A stretch of 64,000 nucleotides of DNA. Origin: Protopterus annectens (lineage: Eukaryota; Chordata; Ceratodontiformes; Protopteridae). Under the pieces are notes generated by a model. It saw only the letters and a program-made list of their open reading frames with translations. It had not been told where the DNA came from and did no database searches. Positions within the stretch are counted from its first letter, which is position 1. Each line of letters opens with the position of its first letter. A program made the translations under genes and the position numbers. The stretch spans positions 39,869,075-39,933,074 of the forward strand of contig NC_056737.1 of assembly GCF_019279795.1 (NCBI RefSeq), given 5' to 3'. Shown here one piece after another: positions 23,021 to 34,310 of the stretch.

Positions 23021-23904
23021 ATCTTATTACTCTTACAACCCTTACAAGCATAACAGTGTGGCCCAAACTATTTGGGTCCTGAGTATTATGGGCATCTATA
23101 TGGAGACATGTTATTAGGGAGGTAACGAAGGACTTGTGGAGGGAATGCCTGTTAAGGTAATACTTTTCTTGTTGATGGTTTCTCTCAATAGGGGACATAG
23201 GGATCACACTGGGGATAAATTTACAATTTCCCATCAAGTTGTCAAGGTTTTGTTTGACTAGGGTCAGGATAGACTCTATTTTATATGGATTAGGAGCCTG
23301 TTTCATAGTGCAGAGATCCTTTGGGGCACACATCTGTCTCTCCAGCATGTTCTGTTTATGTCATAAGCAAAGTCCAGATCCCTACTTGTATTGAATCTGG
23401 TGCTGTTTGTTTTCCACATGTGCAAAAGATCCATTAGGTCTACATCGGAGGGAAGCCCTGTAAGCCGGGCAAAGATCTTATCTCAACAGCCTGTAGGAGA
23501 CTGAATACATAGACAAAATTTAGGTGATCAGTGTAGTATAGGGTATTCACACCCTGAATTCTCCTGGTGAGAAACCTTTATGGGTGTTCCAACTGTTGCA
23601 AGTATTTAGTTAGATAACATGTTAAAGGGGGCACTGTATTCAGTGACAGGTCTGATAAATGGCCAAGTAGAGGGCACTATAATTTCCTTGGACTTGGATG
23701 CCATACCCTTACTTATAAGTTGAGCGACATAGAAAGATTTTCTTATCTTAGCTATGTATTGGTCAAAGGCCAGATCCCTGTCTACATATGTTCCCAGATT
23801 CCCTTACTACTGGGTCACCGCTTATGTGCATTTTATCGATGGAATAATTAACTTGGGTTGACAGTTTCCCAAAGGGCATTATAATACATTTTTTTGGCAT
23901 TGTG

Positions 23905-24047
23905 GGAGGATGGCATAATGGTTAAGGTGTTTACCTTACAGACACAAGGTGCAGGGTTTGATTCTCACATGGGGTAATTGGCTAGGCTTGAAATGGCCCA
24001 CAAGGGTAGTTAGCCTAGTACTAATCTATGAATCTATCTATGAACCT
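23905..24047 (+). mobile_element. tRNA-derived SINE with LINE-like 3' tail
   Basis: The head has a Pol III A-box-like TGGCATAATGGTTAAGG and a B-box-like GGGTTTGATTCTC. The rest (GGCTAGGCTTGAAATGG, TAGCCTAGTACTAATC, repeated CTATGAA) matches the 3' ends of the LINEs at 39870-39943 and 43985-44055. A target-site duplication ATTGTG flanks it (23899-23904 and 24048-24053). Removing it rejoins the LINE reading frame (GLKHN to AKKCIIMPF). SINEs have no coding function and rely on the LINE machinery. Confidence 0.85.
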
Positions 24048-24318
24048 ATTGTGTTTTAGGCCATGGCTTTAGCACCAGTCATTTGAATGTGTTTTAACCC
24101 ACTTGCAAGACGTTGGTGTCATGGAAGGACTCAACTGCTCCCAATTTACAGTCACCTGCGAACTTGGTGAGCCAGAGGCCTTGAACGTTAGCCTTGACTT
24201 ATGAGATGTTGATGCCAAACAGGTACAGGCCCAGCGCAGACCCTGGGGTGCTCCACTGGTGAACCGGTCTCGTGGTGGAGGGGGTTCACTAATCTTACCT
24301 TCTTGGGTCCTGTGCGAG

Positions 24319-24925
24319 CAGGGTTGCCAGACGTCTCTATTTGGGCGGGACTGTCCTGGGATCAGCAGCTTGATCCAGAGTCCTGCACTGTCGGTTTAAA
24401 TCCTGGGCAGTCTCCGCTTTGTTTTTTTTTTTTTTGATTGGCCCGTATACCGGCATACGGGCCAATCAAAAATCGCTAAACACGGAGCTTCTTGTGTTTA
24501 ATGCGGAACATCGCAATTCTGCATTAAACAGAAGTAGCTCCGTGTTCAAAAAATCGCAAAACAGAGCTACTTCTGTTTAATGCGGAACTGCGATGTTCCG
24601 CATTAAATAGAAGTAGGTCTGTGTTTAGCGATTTTTTATTGGCCCGTACACTGGTGTACAGGCCAATCAAAAAATCGCAAACCAGAGCTACTTCTGTTTA
24701 ATTCGAAACTGCGATGTTTTGCATTAAACAGAAGTAGCTCCGTGTTTATTTTTGATTGGCCTGGGCCAATCAAAAAATAAACACAGAGCTACTTTTGTTT
24801 AATGCGGAACTGATGTTCCGCATTAAAGACCTAGCGTGGAAGACCTTTTATTTTATTTTTTTTTTCACTTGCTGTGAAAGCCTTTTTTTGTCCCTACCTG
24901 GCCAGTCGGAAATCTGGCAACCCTG
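24319..24925. mobile_element. hAT-type MITE with four internal hairpins
   Basis: The terminal inverted repeats are CAGGGTTGCCAGA and its complement. They are flanked by 8-bp direct repeats TGTGCGAG (24311-24318) and TGTGTGAG (24926-24933) with one mismatch, as expected for hAT transposases. There is no ORF. The interior (24432-24830) is a series of four related inverted repeats around GAGCTACTTCTGTTTAATGC, separated by ATTGGCCCGTA palindromes. It is inserted in the antisense LINE RT. It would be mobilised in trans by a hAT transposase that is not in this window. Confidence 0.85.
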
Positions 24926-25790
24926 TGTGTGAGACAGTTGGCAATCAAGCGATTTATGCAAGGATTTACACCTAGCTCAGAGAGCTTGTCAACAATGCCT
25001 GAGTGGGAATTGCATCTAGTGCCTTAGCCAGGTAAAGATATGCAGTGTGCATGGCTTTACTCATGTCCATTGCCTTGAAGACCTTCTCAACGAAGTTTAC
25101 CAGGTTAATTGGGCAAGGCCTTCCCTTAACAAAGGAAAAGTGGCATGGTTCTAGTGTCTGTTGGTTGACAGTGTCCTTGTTTGTCATTTCCATGTCATTT
25201 CATTCCGTGGCTTTGCATATTAGGCTTATTAAACTGATGGGTCTGTAGTTCCCTGGTTCAGTTGGTGGTCCACTGTTGTGTAGAGGAATGACTGTTATGG
25301 TCCTCCATTCACTTGGAATGTGGCTTCTTTCAAGACTGTAGTTGAAGAGTGCCTCAAGTGATCCTGATAGTCATGCTTTAGACTGTTAAGAAGGCATCTG
25401 AGAATTGTGGAGGTGGTGTTCTTGGCTTTAGTGAATGCTGTCAGCATCTGGTCCCCACTGATAGCTGGGGGAAGTATATTGGAGGGGATTTTACTTGGTA
25501 GAGCAGGGGAGGGAGTGGCGGTGAAGTCTGAGCTATGTCACCCTGATCATTGAAGGTTGTATCTTTCACCACCTGTTCAGGACACAGCTGTGTGTTACCT
25601 TAGGGTTCCAAGCATAGCTGAAGAAGGCTTTGTGACTGTCCATAGCCTGTAAGGCTATCCTGACCTTGTGTTGGTATCCTGACCTTGTGTTGGCCTTATT
25701 GGACTTAGACCTTTTTTTTTTTTCTTGTTTAATTGTATAAAATAACACTTGTCTTTAACGGAGTTGCTCATTCTGATTTTGGCCATATTT

Positions 25791-26078
25791 TTTCATCTTT
25801 TGTTATATACCCTGAAAAAACAAAGCCGCAAATTAGGTGACTTCCAAACAACTAATAAATAAATAAATAACCACCATCAATCAACCAGCCAGCAAGTGGT
25901 AAAATCGCCATTTAAAAGTATGAAAAAATGCTTAAATCTTCTAGGAGCTTCAAAACTTTATTAAAACGTTAAGACCTTTGTCTCTCTAACAAACAGTGGG
26001 ACTTCTTCAGAACATCATACTCTAGTCAGTTAACATCTTTTATAAGAAAAAACAAGAGAGTAATCCAATTAACAATAG
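25791..26078 (-). mobile_element. Penelope-like element 3' end (antisense)
   Basis: On the minus strand this reads as a 3' untranslated end with GAAGAAGTCCCACTG and GTCTTAACGTTTTAATAAAG, the kind of tail common in PLEs. It faces the PLE body that resumes at 28844 on the other side of B2, so I read it as the same copy. An (AAAT)n tract lies at about 25853-25875. The link is inference from order and orientation. Confidence 0.55.
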
Positions 26079-26240
26079 ATGTTAAGTTGTCAATCTCGCC
26101 TTCATTCTTGCTGGATGGGTTCAGAGCCGATCCTCGGCTCCGACTCGGCCACTCTAAAAGCTCGAGAGCTAGTTTCACCGGCTCGAGGCTCCCCTATATC
26201 CCACAATGCTAGGCGGTAATTCCTCAGATCTCGTTTGCGC
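26079..26240 (+). repeat. B2 left inverted repeat
   Basis: This matches the left repeats of B1, B3 and B4 (GCTGGATGGGTTC, ATATCCCACAATGC, CAGATCTCGTTTGC). Its right-hand partner has been lost. A donor-like GTTAGT lies at 26275-26280 and a (TG)n microsatellite at about 26543-26568, both in the gag leader. Confidence 0.8.
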
Positions 26241-26599
26241 TACGCAATTGAGGTGCTTTTTTCAACCGGCTCAGGTTAGTTGAATCTTTTGACAGTTTTA
26301 GTCAGTCAGAAACCCCCTTTAAGTTAGCTCCCTTTCATAACTTTATATAGTTAAATACTTTAATCCCTTTTAGTTAATTTTTCATTAGTCTACCTATCCT
26401 AAATTATCCAACCTTTCCCTTGGGCTTTAGGCCCACTCCTCCCTCCCTTGGTAGTTGGAGTGTTTGTGTTTTTGTAGGGAAATTTTTAGTTTTAAACTTT
26501 GTAAGTTATAATTTAAAGTTTATTATTTTTAAAGTGTAATCGGTGTGTGTGTGTGTGTGTGTGTGTGTTTGTGATTACATTTTATTCTTCTCTTTGGAT

Positions 26600-28843
26600 A
26601 TGTCCAAAGAATCAAAGGTCTCAGGCTTCAAGAAGTGTGACTCGTGCTGTCAGAAGATGTCTCTGACAGACGGTCACACTTCTTGTGTTTACTGCCTGGG
26701 GCCTTTGCACCTGCAGGACTCATGTGCTGTTTGCCATGGCTTCAGCCCTAGAGTCTTGCAGGAGCGGAAAAATAAATTAATTCTCAGAGGCTTATTAAAG
26801 CCTGAGGGTCCCTCCACTCAGTCATCGGGGAGACCCTCTAAGTCCTCCAGACATTCGGCTCCAGCCTCTGAGCCGACTTCTGGGGACTCTAAGCCCATTC
26901 GAACATCGGCTCCGGCCGGAGCCGATGAATCTCGAATGCATGTACCTACGCTGTCCTCGGCTCCGTCCGGAGCCGAGGAAGATATAACTGAGTCTGCTCC
27001 GATCAAGTTGTCGGAGCCGACAACTAAGAAGAGGTCCCGTTCCCCATCTATCAGCTCCGTTCATTTGGCTCCAGCATCACCTTTGCTGTCTGAACGGAGC
27101 CATAGATCCCACTCTTCTAGGTCTTCCAGGTTATCGGACCACGACCTTCAGAGAGTAGTGAGTCGACTTTTTAAGTCCGAGGCATTAGCCCAAATGCTTC
27201 AAAGTCCGACTCAACAGTCGAAGACTATCCCCACCACTCAAAATATTCCTCCTCTGACTCTTTTGAGTTCGAGCCGGGGCGGTTCGGACCCGAGACTGTG
27301 GTGGCGTCGGAACCGATACCCTTGTCTTCGGTTCCGTCATCGGCTCCGATTTCTTCCTTGGAAGAATCTCGGCGCCGGACTTCCCTCGTCGGCTCCGAGG
27401 GGGCGAGTGGCATCGGACCCTTGTCTGACCCCGCTCTCCCCCTCGGTGCTTCGGCACTGGTGAGTTCGGCTCCGACATCGGCCTCGGAGCCATCACTGTC
27501 GGTGCCGGGGGAGGTTTTCAGTTTTTCGGAACGGAGACCTCCGGCTCTGCCTGACAGGGGTGCCTTTGAGGTCATGAGGAGCGTGTTAGAACCTGGTTCT
27601 AATCCACAGTCGGCTCCTTCTGCCCTTCCCTCTATGGAGCCTCTGGTGATTTCTACTCGCTCTCTGGTCCCCGACCGTAGAGAGCCAGCTCTTCAAGTTT
27701 CCCCTGTGGGGATCTCCTCTTCCGAGGCCTCTCCTGATCCTGTAGGAGAGCCCCCTAGGAAGAGGCAGTGTAAGAGGAAGCATATTGACTCCCCTGAGTC
27801 TGTCACCTCTGACACTGATTTAGAGGATTCTGAAGGTTTCCCCTCGTTCCCCCTCTGAAGATGTCTCCTTTGCAGACATCCTTGAAATCTTAAAACAGAG
27901 GGGGAATTGGCCAGCCCTCAACCCTTCAGAGGATGAGTCAGTGTACCTTGAGGCGTTTGGCTCTCGCCCTTCCACCTCCTGGGTGTCCCCTCCCTTTGAC
28001 CCCCTTATGCAAGTGGTGGCAAAGAAGGCTTGGCGCTCCTGACTCAGTGGAACCCACCCCCAGGAGACCATCTAAGTTCATCACGGCCCCCAAAGACAAA
28101 GAATTTCTGACCAAGGGCGTCTCTGTTGATGCTATGGTGGTGGCTGCAGCTACCAAGAAGGAGTTAGCTGATCCTTCGGTACCTGTTCATCCTCCTAACA
28201 AGGAGTCTAGGTCGATGGACAGGTATGGGAAGCGGATGTTCTTGTCAGCGACCTTTACAATGAAATCTCTGAATTACCTGTGCCATTTTACTCGACTTCA
28301 GAGGGATTTACTCAAGGAAGCGAGTGAAATGCTGAAGGACCCAACAGCTGTGGGTTTTCAGGATAGGATGAACTCTCAGCTGGCTACCCTTAATTCTATC
28401 ACCAACTCCTCCATGCGCCTCCTTTCATATGCGGCTGATGGAGCAAGTAGAGCAGCAGGTACAGGTGTAGCCTTGCATAGGCACGCCTGGATGCGGCTTT
28501 GTAACTTTGCGGACCCCTTTAAGGCGTCCTTCACTAATTCCCCCTTTGATGGATCATCCCTCTTTGGTCCTCAAGTGAAGGAAGCCTTGATTAGGTGCGA
28601 GACTGATGGCAAAACTCTTTCTGCCGTCGGAGTCCATTTTTCTACTCCTTCTAGACCTTACCCCAAAGGTCAGAAGGGGGAAAAGATGTGGTTCCGTAAA
28701 CAATCTCAAGGAGATTTGCCTGACGCACAGAGTCGATTCCCCTCTAGAGGCAGAGGGGGGAACAACAATGGTAGAAGCCGTCCCAGAGGCAGAGGGGGCC
28801 CGCAGAATCAGGCAGTCGAGAATCCTTTTCCAACAAGCCCTTA
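26600..28843 (+). pseudogene. B2 gag-like ORF, frameshifted
   Basis: The ATG at 26600 begins the family B gag. The Cys/His region is intact: CDSCCQ, CVYCLGPLH, CAVCHGF. It is followed by a Ser/Ala/Pro-rich stretch encoded by repeated TCGGCTCCG words, an RS-rich segment (KKRSRSPS, SHRSHSSRSSRLSD), then frameshifts near 27280 and 27855. The conserved core is in 27933-28843: SATFTMKSLNYLCHFTRLQ, HRHAWMRLCNFADPFKASF, LFGPQVKEAL, and the RG-rich tail (RGRGGNNNG, PRGRGGPQN). 26904-26927 is a perfect 24-bp palindrome within the coding sequence. Confidence 0.83.
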
Positions 28844-30308
28844 AAAGTCTACAAAAGAAAACCCAATAAATAAAAACGTTTCTAATGTGATAAAAAATTA
28901 ACTTGAGTTCCACCCTTTCCTAGTAGCTATCCTTTCACAAGTCTATGGCTTCTTTTCTTAAGTTTGGAAGTATAGAAACATTTTCATTAATGCCCGGATG
29001 AAATGTAGTGTTTAACCTTAATTGCCATTGCAATTCTCTGATTTCCAAGTTCAGTTCCCACCATCCTCCCCTGGGGTTTTGGAGCATCACATCTAAAATG
29101 CTAAACCTAAATTTTATAAAACTTTGGCATTGTAAACTGTGTTCATACAAAGAGTTGTTGGGATTAACCTTAAAGATGGCATACAAATGCTCATAAATTT
29201 CTATTTCTCAGTTGTCTCTCTGTCATTCCTATGTAAAATAATCTATGTGTCACAAATTGCTATGTAAATTATCCCCCTAGTGTTACAATTCCCCTTTTTT
29301 AACTTAATTGTGAGTGGTGTTCCTTGTATAGGTACTGATTGTGCTTCCAAAATGTAAGAACATTGTTTACATGTACCACATTTAGTTGTACTTCTCAAAG
29401 AAGGGGAGGAATTAATCACTATGTGCTCGAAAAATTATTTAAGGTTCTTGCCTGTTTTTTATATAAAATGTGGTTCATAACCTATAACTTCCATTTTGTC
29501 TAGGTTTCCCTTAAATATCACCCAATTTTTAATAATTATATCTTTAATTTCCCTTGCTGCAGAACAAGTGGGAACTACCATACTTCTATAATACACCTGT
29601 GTGTTACATGAGCTTCCTTTAGGGGGCATTTGGAGGCAGTTGTCCCCTAAAAGTGGTTTGTATTTTGTTCCCCATACTGACACCAAATCATCACAAATGT
29701 GACTAATAAGGGATTGGGGATAACCCCTTTCTACAAACATTTCCATAATATAACTTACTTCAGCTTTAAAATTCTCCAAATTAGAACACACCCTGGCTGC
29801 CTTAACCAGCTGCCCCTTAAAAATATTATTTTTAGTGTAACCTGGAGGATTGCTTCGATAATCTAAATAACTGTTGGAAAATATATCCTTACTATATATT
29901 TTTGATACAAAAGTACAATTCTCCTTAGATAAGTATAGACTATCTTGACATAACTTTGAATCTGATATGGAAGTGGAAAATTTGAAGTATGGAGTGGCAC
30001 TGTTTAAATGTTCCACAAATCTTATCAGTTGTTGTGATGTCTCTTTCCACAAAATAAAGATACCATCTAAAATCCAAAGTATGTAACCTAATGATGGGGA
30101 AATTCTGTATTAAACACAAATTTGGATTCCCAGGAATAAAGGACTAAGTTGGCATATATGGGTGCACAACTTGCACCCATTGCCGCACCCTTAGTCTGTT
30201 TAAAATATCCACCTTCAAAAGTGAAATAATTGTTAACCAAAATGAGCTCCATTGCACTCATAACGAAGTTGAACATTGTTACATTCAAACTTGTCAACTT
30301 TCTTTTAG
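28844..30308 (-). pseudogene. Penelope-like element: RT C-terminus and GIY-YIG (antisense)
   Basis: On the minus strand, 30297-30088 gives NYFTFEGGYFKQTKGAAMG and APIYANL, the Penelope RT block. The catalytic position that reads VDDIF in active PLEs reads LDGIF here (30062-30067), so the second Asp is lost. 30052-29459 covers the RT thumb (ERGYPQSLI). Beyond it lie a Cys-rich linker (CGTCKQC), TRGIIYIAIC as a GIY-YIG-type core, and NPRGGWWELNLEIRELQWQ near the end (about 29000-29080). PLE proteins copy RNA at nicks made by this nuclease. The 5' part of the same copy lies beyond A3 at 40548. Confidence 0.8.
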
Positions 30309-30495
30309 ATGTTCATCGTGCATACAGCTGCAGTCATAACAGATGGGTTCTCCTGCCGTCAGGCGGGTCCCCGGTCGGCCGAATTCCAAAGTCTAGGTCT
30401 GGCATCGGCTGTCGTCGCCTCTTCCCTGACGTCAGTGCGACAGGGGTATAAAGGAACCAGCCGATGCCATTTTCTTCAGTCTTTCTTGCCGCGCG
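30309..30495 (+). promoter_or_regulatory. A3 left inverted repeat with CRE-like and TATA-like sites
   Basis: Inverse complement of about 40332-40510. TGACGTCA at 30427-30434 is followed 12 nt later by TATAAAGG (30447-30454) and, about 25-30 nt further, by a pyrimidine-rich TTCTTCAGTC. gag starts at 30621. The layout looks like a Pol II promoter; function is inferred. Confidence 0.6.
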
Positions 30496-30620
30496 GTGCC
30501 CGAAGCAGAAGCAGTTCGCAAGTGCCGTTCGGCCAGCTCCTGAAATTACGAAAATTTTGAAACCGAAGTCTTCTTGAAAGCTAAGCACCCCATTGGGGAA
30601 ACTTTTCTTGCCTCAGACCG

Positions 30621-32403
30621 ATGTCAGACAAAGTTAATAATTGTATTTCATGTGGGAAGCAAATACCACATAAGGATTTCCATTCCCTCTGTATTCCTTG
30701 TTTAGGCCCAGACCACGACGTCTCGGTCTGTCGTTTTTGTGCTACATTCAACAAACGCACCATTAAGCATCGGGCGGAGTTCGCCCAGCATTATTTTGGC
30801 AAAACATTTAACTATATTATGTCGTCGGATACTCCGACTCCAGTTTTGTCTAAAAAGCGCAAAGATAAGGACCGACACACAAGGTCCGCGGCCTCTACCG
30901 ACACCACGCCAAAGCCGACTAAACGTGGTCCGGTTCTCAGCGAGGCGCCTATGCAGCCCCTGACTACCAACGACACTTCATTGGCGGTGTCTCCTGTGCC
31001 CGAGGTCGCAGGCTCCTCGGCCCACACCCCGACTACAGATACCGAAGCCACTCTTGGCGTTGAATCTCAAAATGTGGACAGGTCTACCTCCTCTCAAGGT
31101 GTCTTCAGACCTTCCTCTTCTTTTTCCATCAAGGCTTTCACTAAGTCTAAAGCAGCCATGCATTCTAAGAGACAAGCTACACAGGGCCCATCTCCAGGCC
31201 CCATGCCTATAAACAGATGCTTAAAATGGCTGAGGATTTAATTACTCTTATCAGGGGTTCTCAACCCCCGGACAAAAGGCCCAGAGTGGAGGAAGAATCC
31301 CCCTCCTCTGATCAGGGCTGCATTATTTCAGAGCACTCTGATGATCAGGAACATTCTTACTCCCCTTTTGAAGACTCTGATGCAGAGGAGTCCATTCCCT
31401 CTGTATCCCCCCCAGAGGATTACTCATTTGGGGAAACTTTGCATACCTTAAGGGAACACTTCCACTGGGAAGGCCAAGATTATTCAGATTCCAAGAAAAG
31501 GCTTAGGGAATTTCTCTTGCTACATCAGCACAGGCCTCTGGCTATACCTCCTGTCTTGGACATCCTAGATGATGTTTATTCGGAGGCCTGCCTTAACCCG
31601 GATTCTCTACCTCCAGCCCCAGTCAAGCCTGACAGGTGCTACAGGGTTCCTGACTCGCACCAATTTCTTTACAAAAGCCATGCTGCTGACTCAGAAACCA
31701 TCTCACAGGGCCCCAAGGGAATTAAGGCCTCCACTGCTAAAAATTCATTACCTTCTGAGAGAGATTCCAGATCCTTAGAAAGGTGGGGAAAAAAGGTATA
31801 TACCTCGGCTACCTTAACCATGAGGGCCTTAAACTGTCAGTTCCATATGCTAAAATACCAACAGTTTTTGTTATCACAATTGAAAAGTAAAATGTCACAA
31901 CCTGAACAACCAGACTTGAAGGAGTTGCAGGATTTGATGCATAGTGCAGAACAAGTGGGAAAGCATACCTTACAATGTGGTTTTGATGCTCTAGAGGCCT
32001 CATGTAGAGCTGCTGTTACAGGATCAGTCATACGTAGACATGCCTGGCTCAAGGAACAAACCTTGCCAGATCATGTCAAAGCTAAATTACTAGATGCCCC
32101 CCTCTACAAAAGGATGTATTATTTGGTGCTAATGCTGAGGAGGTACTAAGGAAAATGGAGGAAAAGGCTAAATCAATGCAAACTGTGAAAGATTTTCTAC
32201 AGGTACAACCCCCACGTTTCAGTAGAAATTGGTCTTCCAAAAATTGGTCCTTTCCAGCCACGGACAGACCCCAAAGAGGTAGATACAGGCACCCGAGGGG
32301 CAGAGGACAATCCCAAGGATCGTTTAGAGGCAGACAATGGCAAGCACCTACACCAAGAGGTGGTGAGGATAACTCGCAAACATTCAGAAAGCAAGCCCAA
32401 TGA
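30621..32403 (+). pseudogene. A3 gag-like ORF, two frameshifts
   Basis: The ATG at 30621 aligns with A2. Three CxxC pairs are intact (CISC, CIPC, CRFC) with the CLGPDH motif. 30621-31241 covers the Cys region and a Ser/Thr/Pro linker. 31217-32149 covers the acidic SPPEDYSFGETL segment and the conserved core (SATLTMRALNCQFHMLKY, RRHAWLKEQT). 32155-32403 gives KAKSMQTVKDFLQ and an RG-rich tail (HPRGRGQSQG). Two single-base shifts near 31215 and 32110 are the only breaks, making this the best-preserved complete family A gag. It overlaps pol by about 40 nt. Confidence 0.84.
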
Positions 32404-34310
32404 CTTTCCCCTTTGCATGCCAAGCAAGACTCAAATGGCAGCACCCTTAGGAGGAAAACTGGCATTATTTTCAAAAAATTGGCATATTGTCACAAAAGAC
32501 AAATGGATCCTGGACATTATAAACAGAGGCTACAGATTCCATTTTCACACCCTTCCAAAAATGAGAAGCATGCCAAACCTGCCACACAATCAAAGGGCAG
32601 AGGCACAAAGGCAAATTACAGATCTCATAGACATGAAAGCTATTCAAGAGGTACCTACGCACGAACAAGGTCAAGGTTTTTATTCCAGACTATTCCGGGT
32701 ACCAAGGAAGGGAAAAGATTGGAGACCTATTTTGGACCTATCCATCCTAAACACATTTCTACTCGTACCAAAATTCAAGATGCTCACTCTACAGCAGCTT
32801 CTTCCCATGCCGGGCAAGGAGTCTTGGCTGGTAACACTGGACCTCAAGGAGGCATACCTGCATGTCCCAGTCAGACAAAATTGCAGAAGGTACCTCAGAT
32901 TTCTTGCAGGTTCAACCCATTATCAATTCTCTGCATTGCCCTTTGGCTTATCTGCTGCGCCCAGAGTATTCACGAAATGCCTGGCATCAGTAATTGCCTA
33001 CTGCAGACTTCAAAGGGATACAAATATACCCTTATTTGGACGACTGCCTGATCCAAGCGGACAGCAAGCACATTCTTCTGAAACATCTGGCTTATGTAAT
33101 AATGTTGTTGAACTCTCTGGGATACACAGTCAACAAAAAGAAATCAAGGCTAATACCCTCTCGGAAAATAATTTTCCTGGGTGCCAACTTGGACACAAAC
33201 ACCCAGATGGCCTACCTCACGCCAGAGAAGCAGGGGCAACTAACTCAATACTTCAGAGCACTAGCAAATTGCACCAAGCTGACTGCAAGGAAAATCCTGC
33301 AGGCTCTGGGATTCATGGCATCTTGCATTTTACTAATCCCATGTGCAATGCTGCATATGAGGAAACTTCAATGGTACCTGAAAAACCTATGGTCTCAACA
33401 CAGCCACAGTTTGGAAACAATAATACCACTAATTCCATGTCTTCAAAAGGAATTTCTGTGGTGGGCTCAAGCATGCCAAACAAACACAGGTCTTCCATTC
33501 AGCAAGCCTCAAGCAAATCAAGTCATCACAACAGATGCCTCGGACTATGCCTGGGGAGCGCACATGACAGATCGGTGCATTCAGGGCAAATGGTCCCAAA
33601 AAGAAAAGCACCTTCACATCAATCAAAAGGAAATGCTAGCAGTAATAAATGCTATTATAGCTTTCAAAGACCTTCTGCAACCAGGTCAACTATTAATAAG
33701 AACGGACAACACCACAGTTATGTGGTACATAAACAAACAGGGGGGAACACATTCATACCCCCTATGCAGACTGGCCATGTCACTTTGGAACATGGCCATG
33801 GACTTGCAAATCGAACTACAAGCACAGTACTTGCCAGGCAAGGAAAACACGCTGGCAGACAACCTAAGCAGAAATATGACAGATCCACACGAATGGAAGT
33901 TGCATCCAAAAGTTTTTACAGAGATAATCCAAGCATGGGGAAGGCCAGACATAGATCTCTTTGCCTCCCACAAAAATCACCAATTGACAAAATTCTGCTC
34001 AAGGATTTTCCATCCAAAGGCCTGGAGAGTGGACGCTCTCTCTTTCAGTTGGACATCAATGACAGTTTATGCCTTCCCACCTCTTCCTCTGCTGCCCAAA
34101 GTTCTATTGAAAACCAGAGCAGACGGACCAAAGATGATTCTCATTGCTCCAGACTGGCCAAGACAACACTGGTACCCACTCCTGAGGAGCCTGACGCATT
34201 CCCCACCATGGACCCTGCCTCTAATGCCTCTTCTCCTGACTCAGCACAGCTTCAAAACTCTTCACAGCCAGCTAAAAACACTCAATATAGCCGCATGGAA
34301 GATTCCTTAG
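32360..34310 (+). pseudogene. A3 RT-RNase H-methyltransferase-like ORF, one main frameshift
   Basis: 32360-33015 is open with RVPRKGKDWRPILDLSILN, LVTLDLKEAYLHVP (motif A Asp intact) and LPFGLSAAPRVFTKCL. A one-base insertion near 33015 moves the true frame to 32994-34310, which starts with GIQIYPYLDDCLI. RNase H is complete: TTDASDYAWGAH, HINQKEMLAV, RTDNTTVMWYINKQGG, LADNLSRNM. The methyltransferase-like region (DIDLFASHKNHQL, DALSFSW, APDWPRQHWYP) also survives. The catalytic residues all look intact, so this pol is one indel from open. Confidence 0.88.

Larger units (their letters stand above)
23030..25790 (-). pseudogene. CR1-like LINE ORF2 copy (antisense), doubly interrupted
   Basis: On the minus strand the order matches the LINE at 35270-39943. 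HKAFFSYAWNPKV lies near 25600; SLISLICKATE and FSFVKGRPCPINLVNF lie near 25050-25250. Then come the LGLYLFGINIS block and the catalytic region KFAGDCKLG (24148-24170), where the family FADD box has Gly for the first Asp. The end contains INRTCWRD and NLDNLMGNCKF (about 23220-23400). A 143-bp SINE (23905-24047) and a 607-bp hAT MITE (24319-24925) are inserted in it. A 20-bp tandem duplication lies near 25655-25695. Reverse transcriptase in origin, now dead. Confidence 0.82.
26079..28843 (+). mobile_element. DIRS copy B2, gag-only remnant
   Basis: It starts with the exact family B left end (ATGTTAAG) and runs through the left inverted repeat and all of gag. It breaks off at about 28843, within the gag/pol overlap (AACAAGCCCTT, where B4 continues into pol). 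RT, YR, ICR and the right repeat are absent. PLE sequence lies on both sides, so the right half was probably deleted after insertion. Confidence 0.85.

Noticed and set aside
23905..23970. Possible tRNA gene
   Set aside because: It has A- and B-box-like sequence but no convincing cloverleaf, and it is joined to a LINE tail and flanked by a target duplication, so it is a SINE head.
24432..24830. CRISPR-like repeat array
   Set aside because: The repeats are imperfect inverted repeats inside a hAT MITE, without uniform direct repeats or unique spacers, in a vertebrate-type genome.
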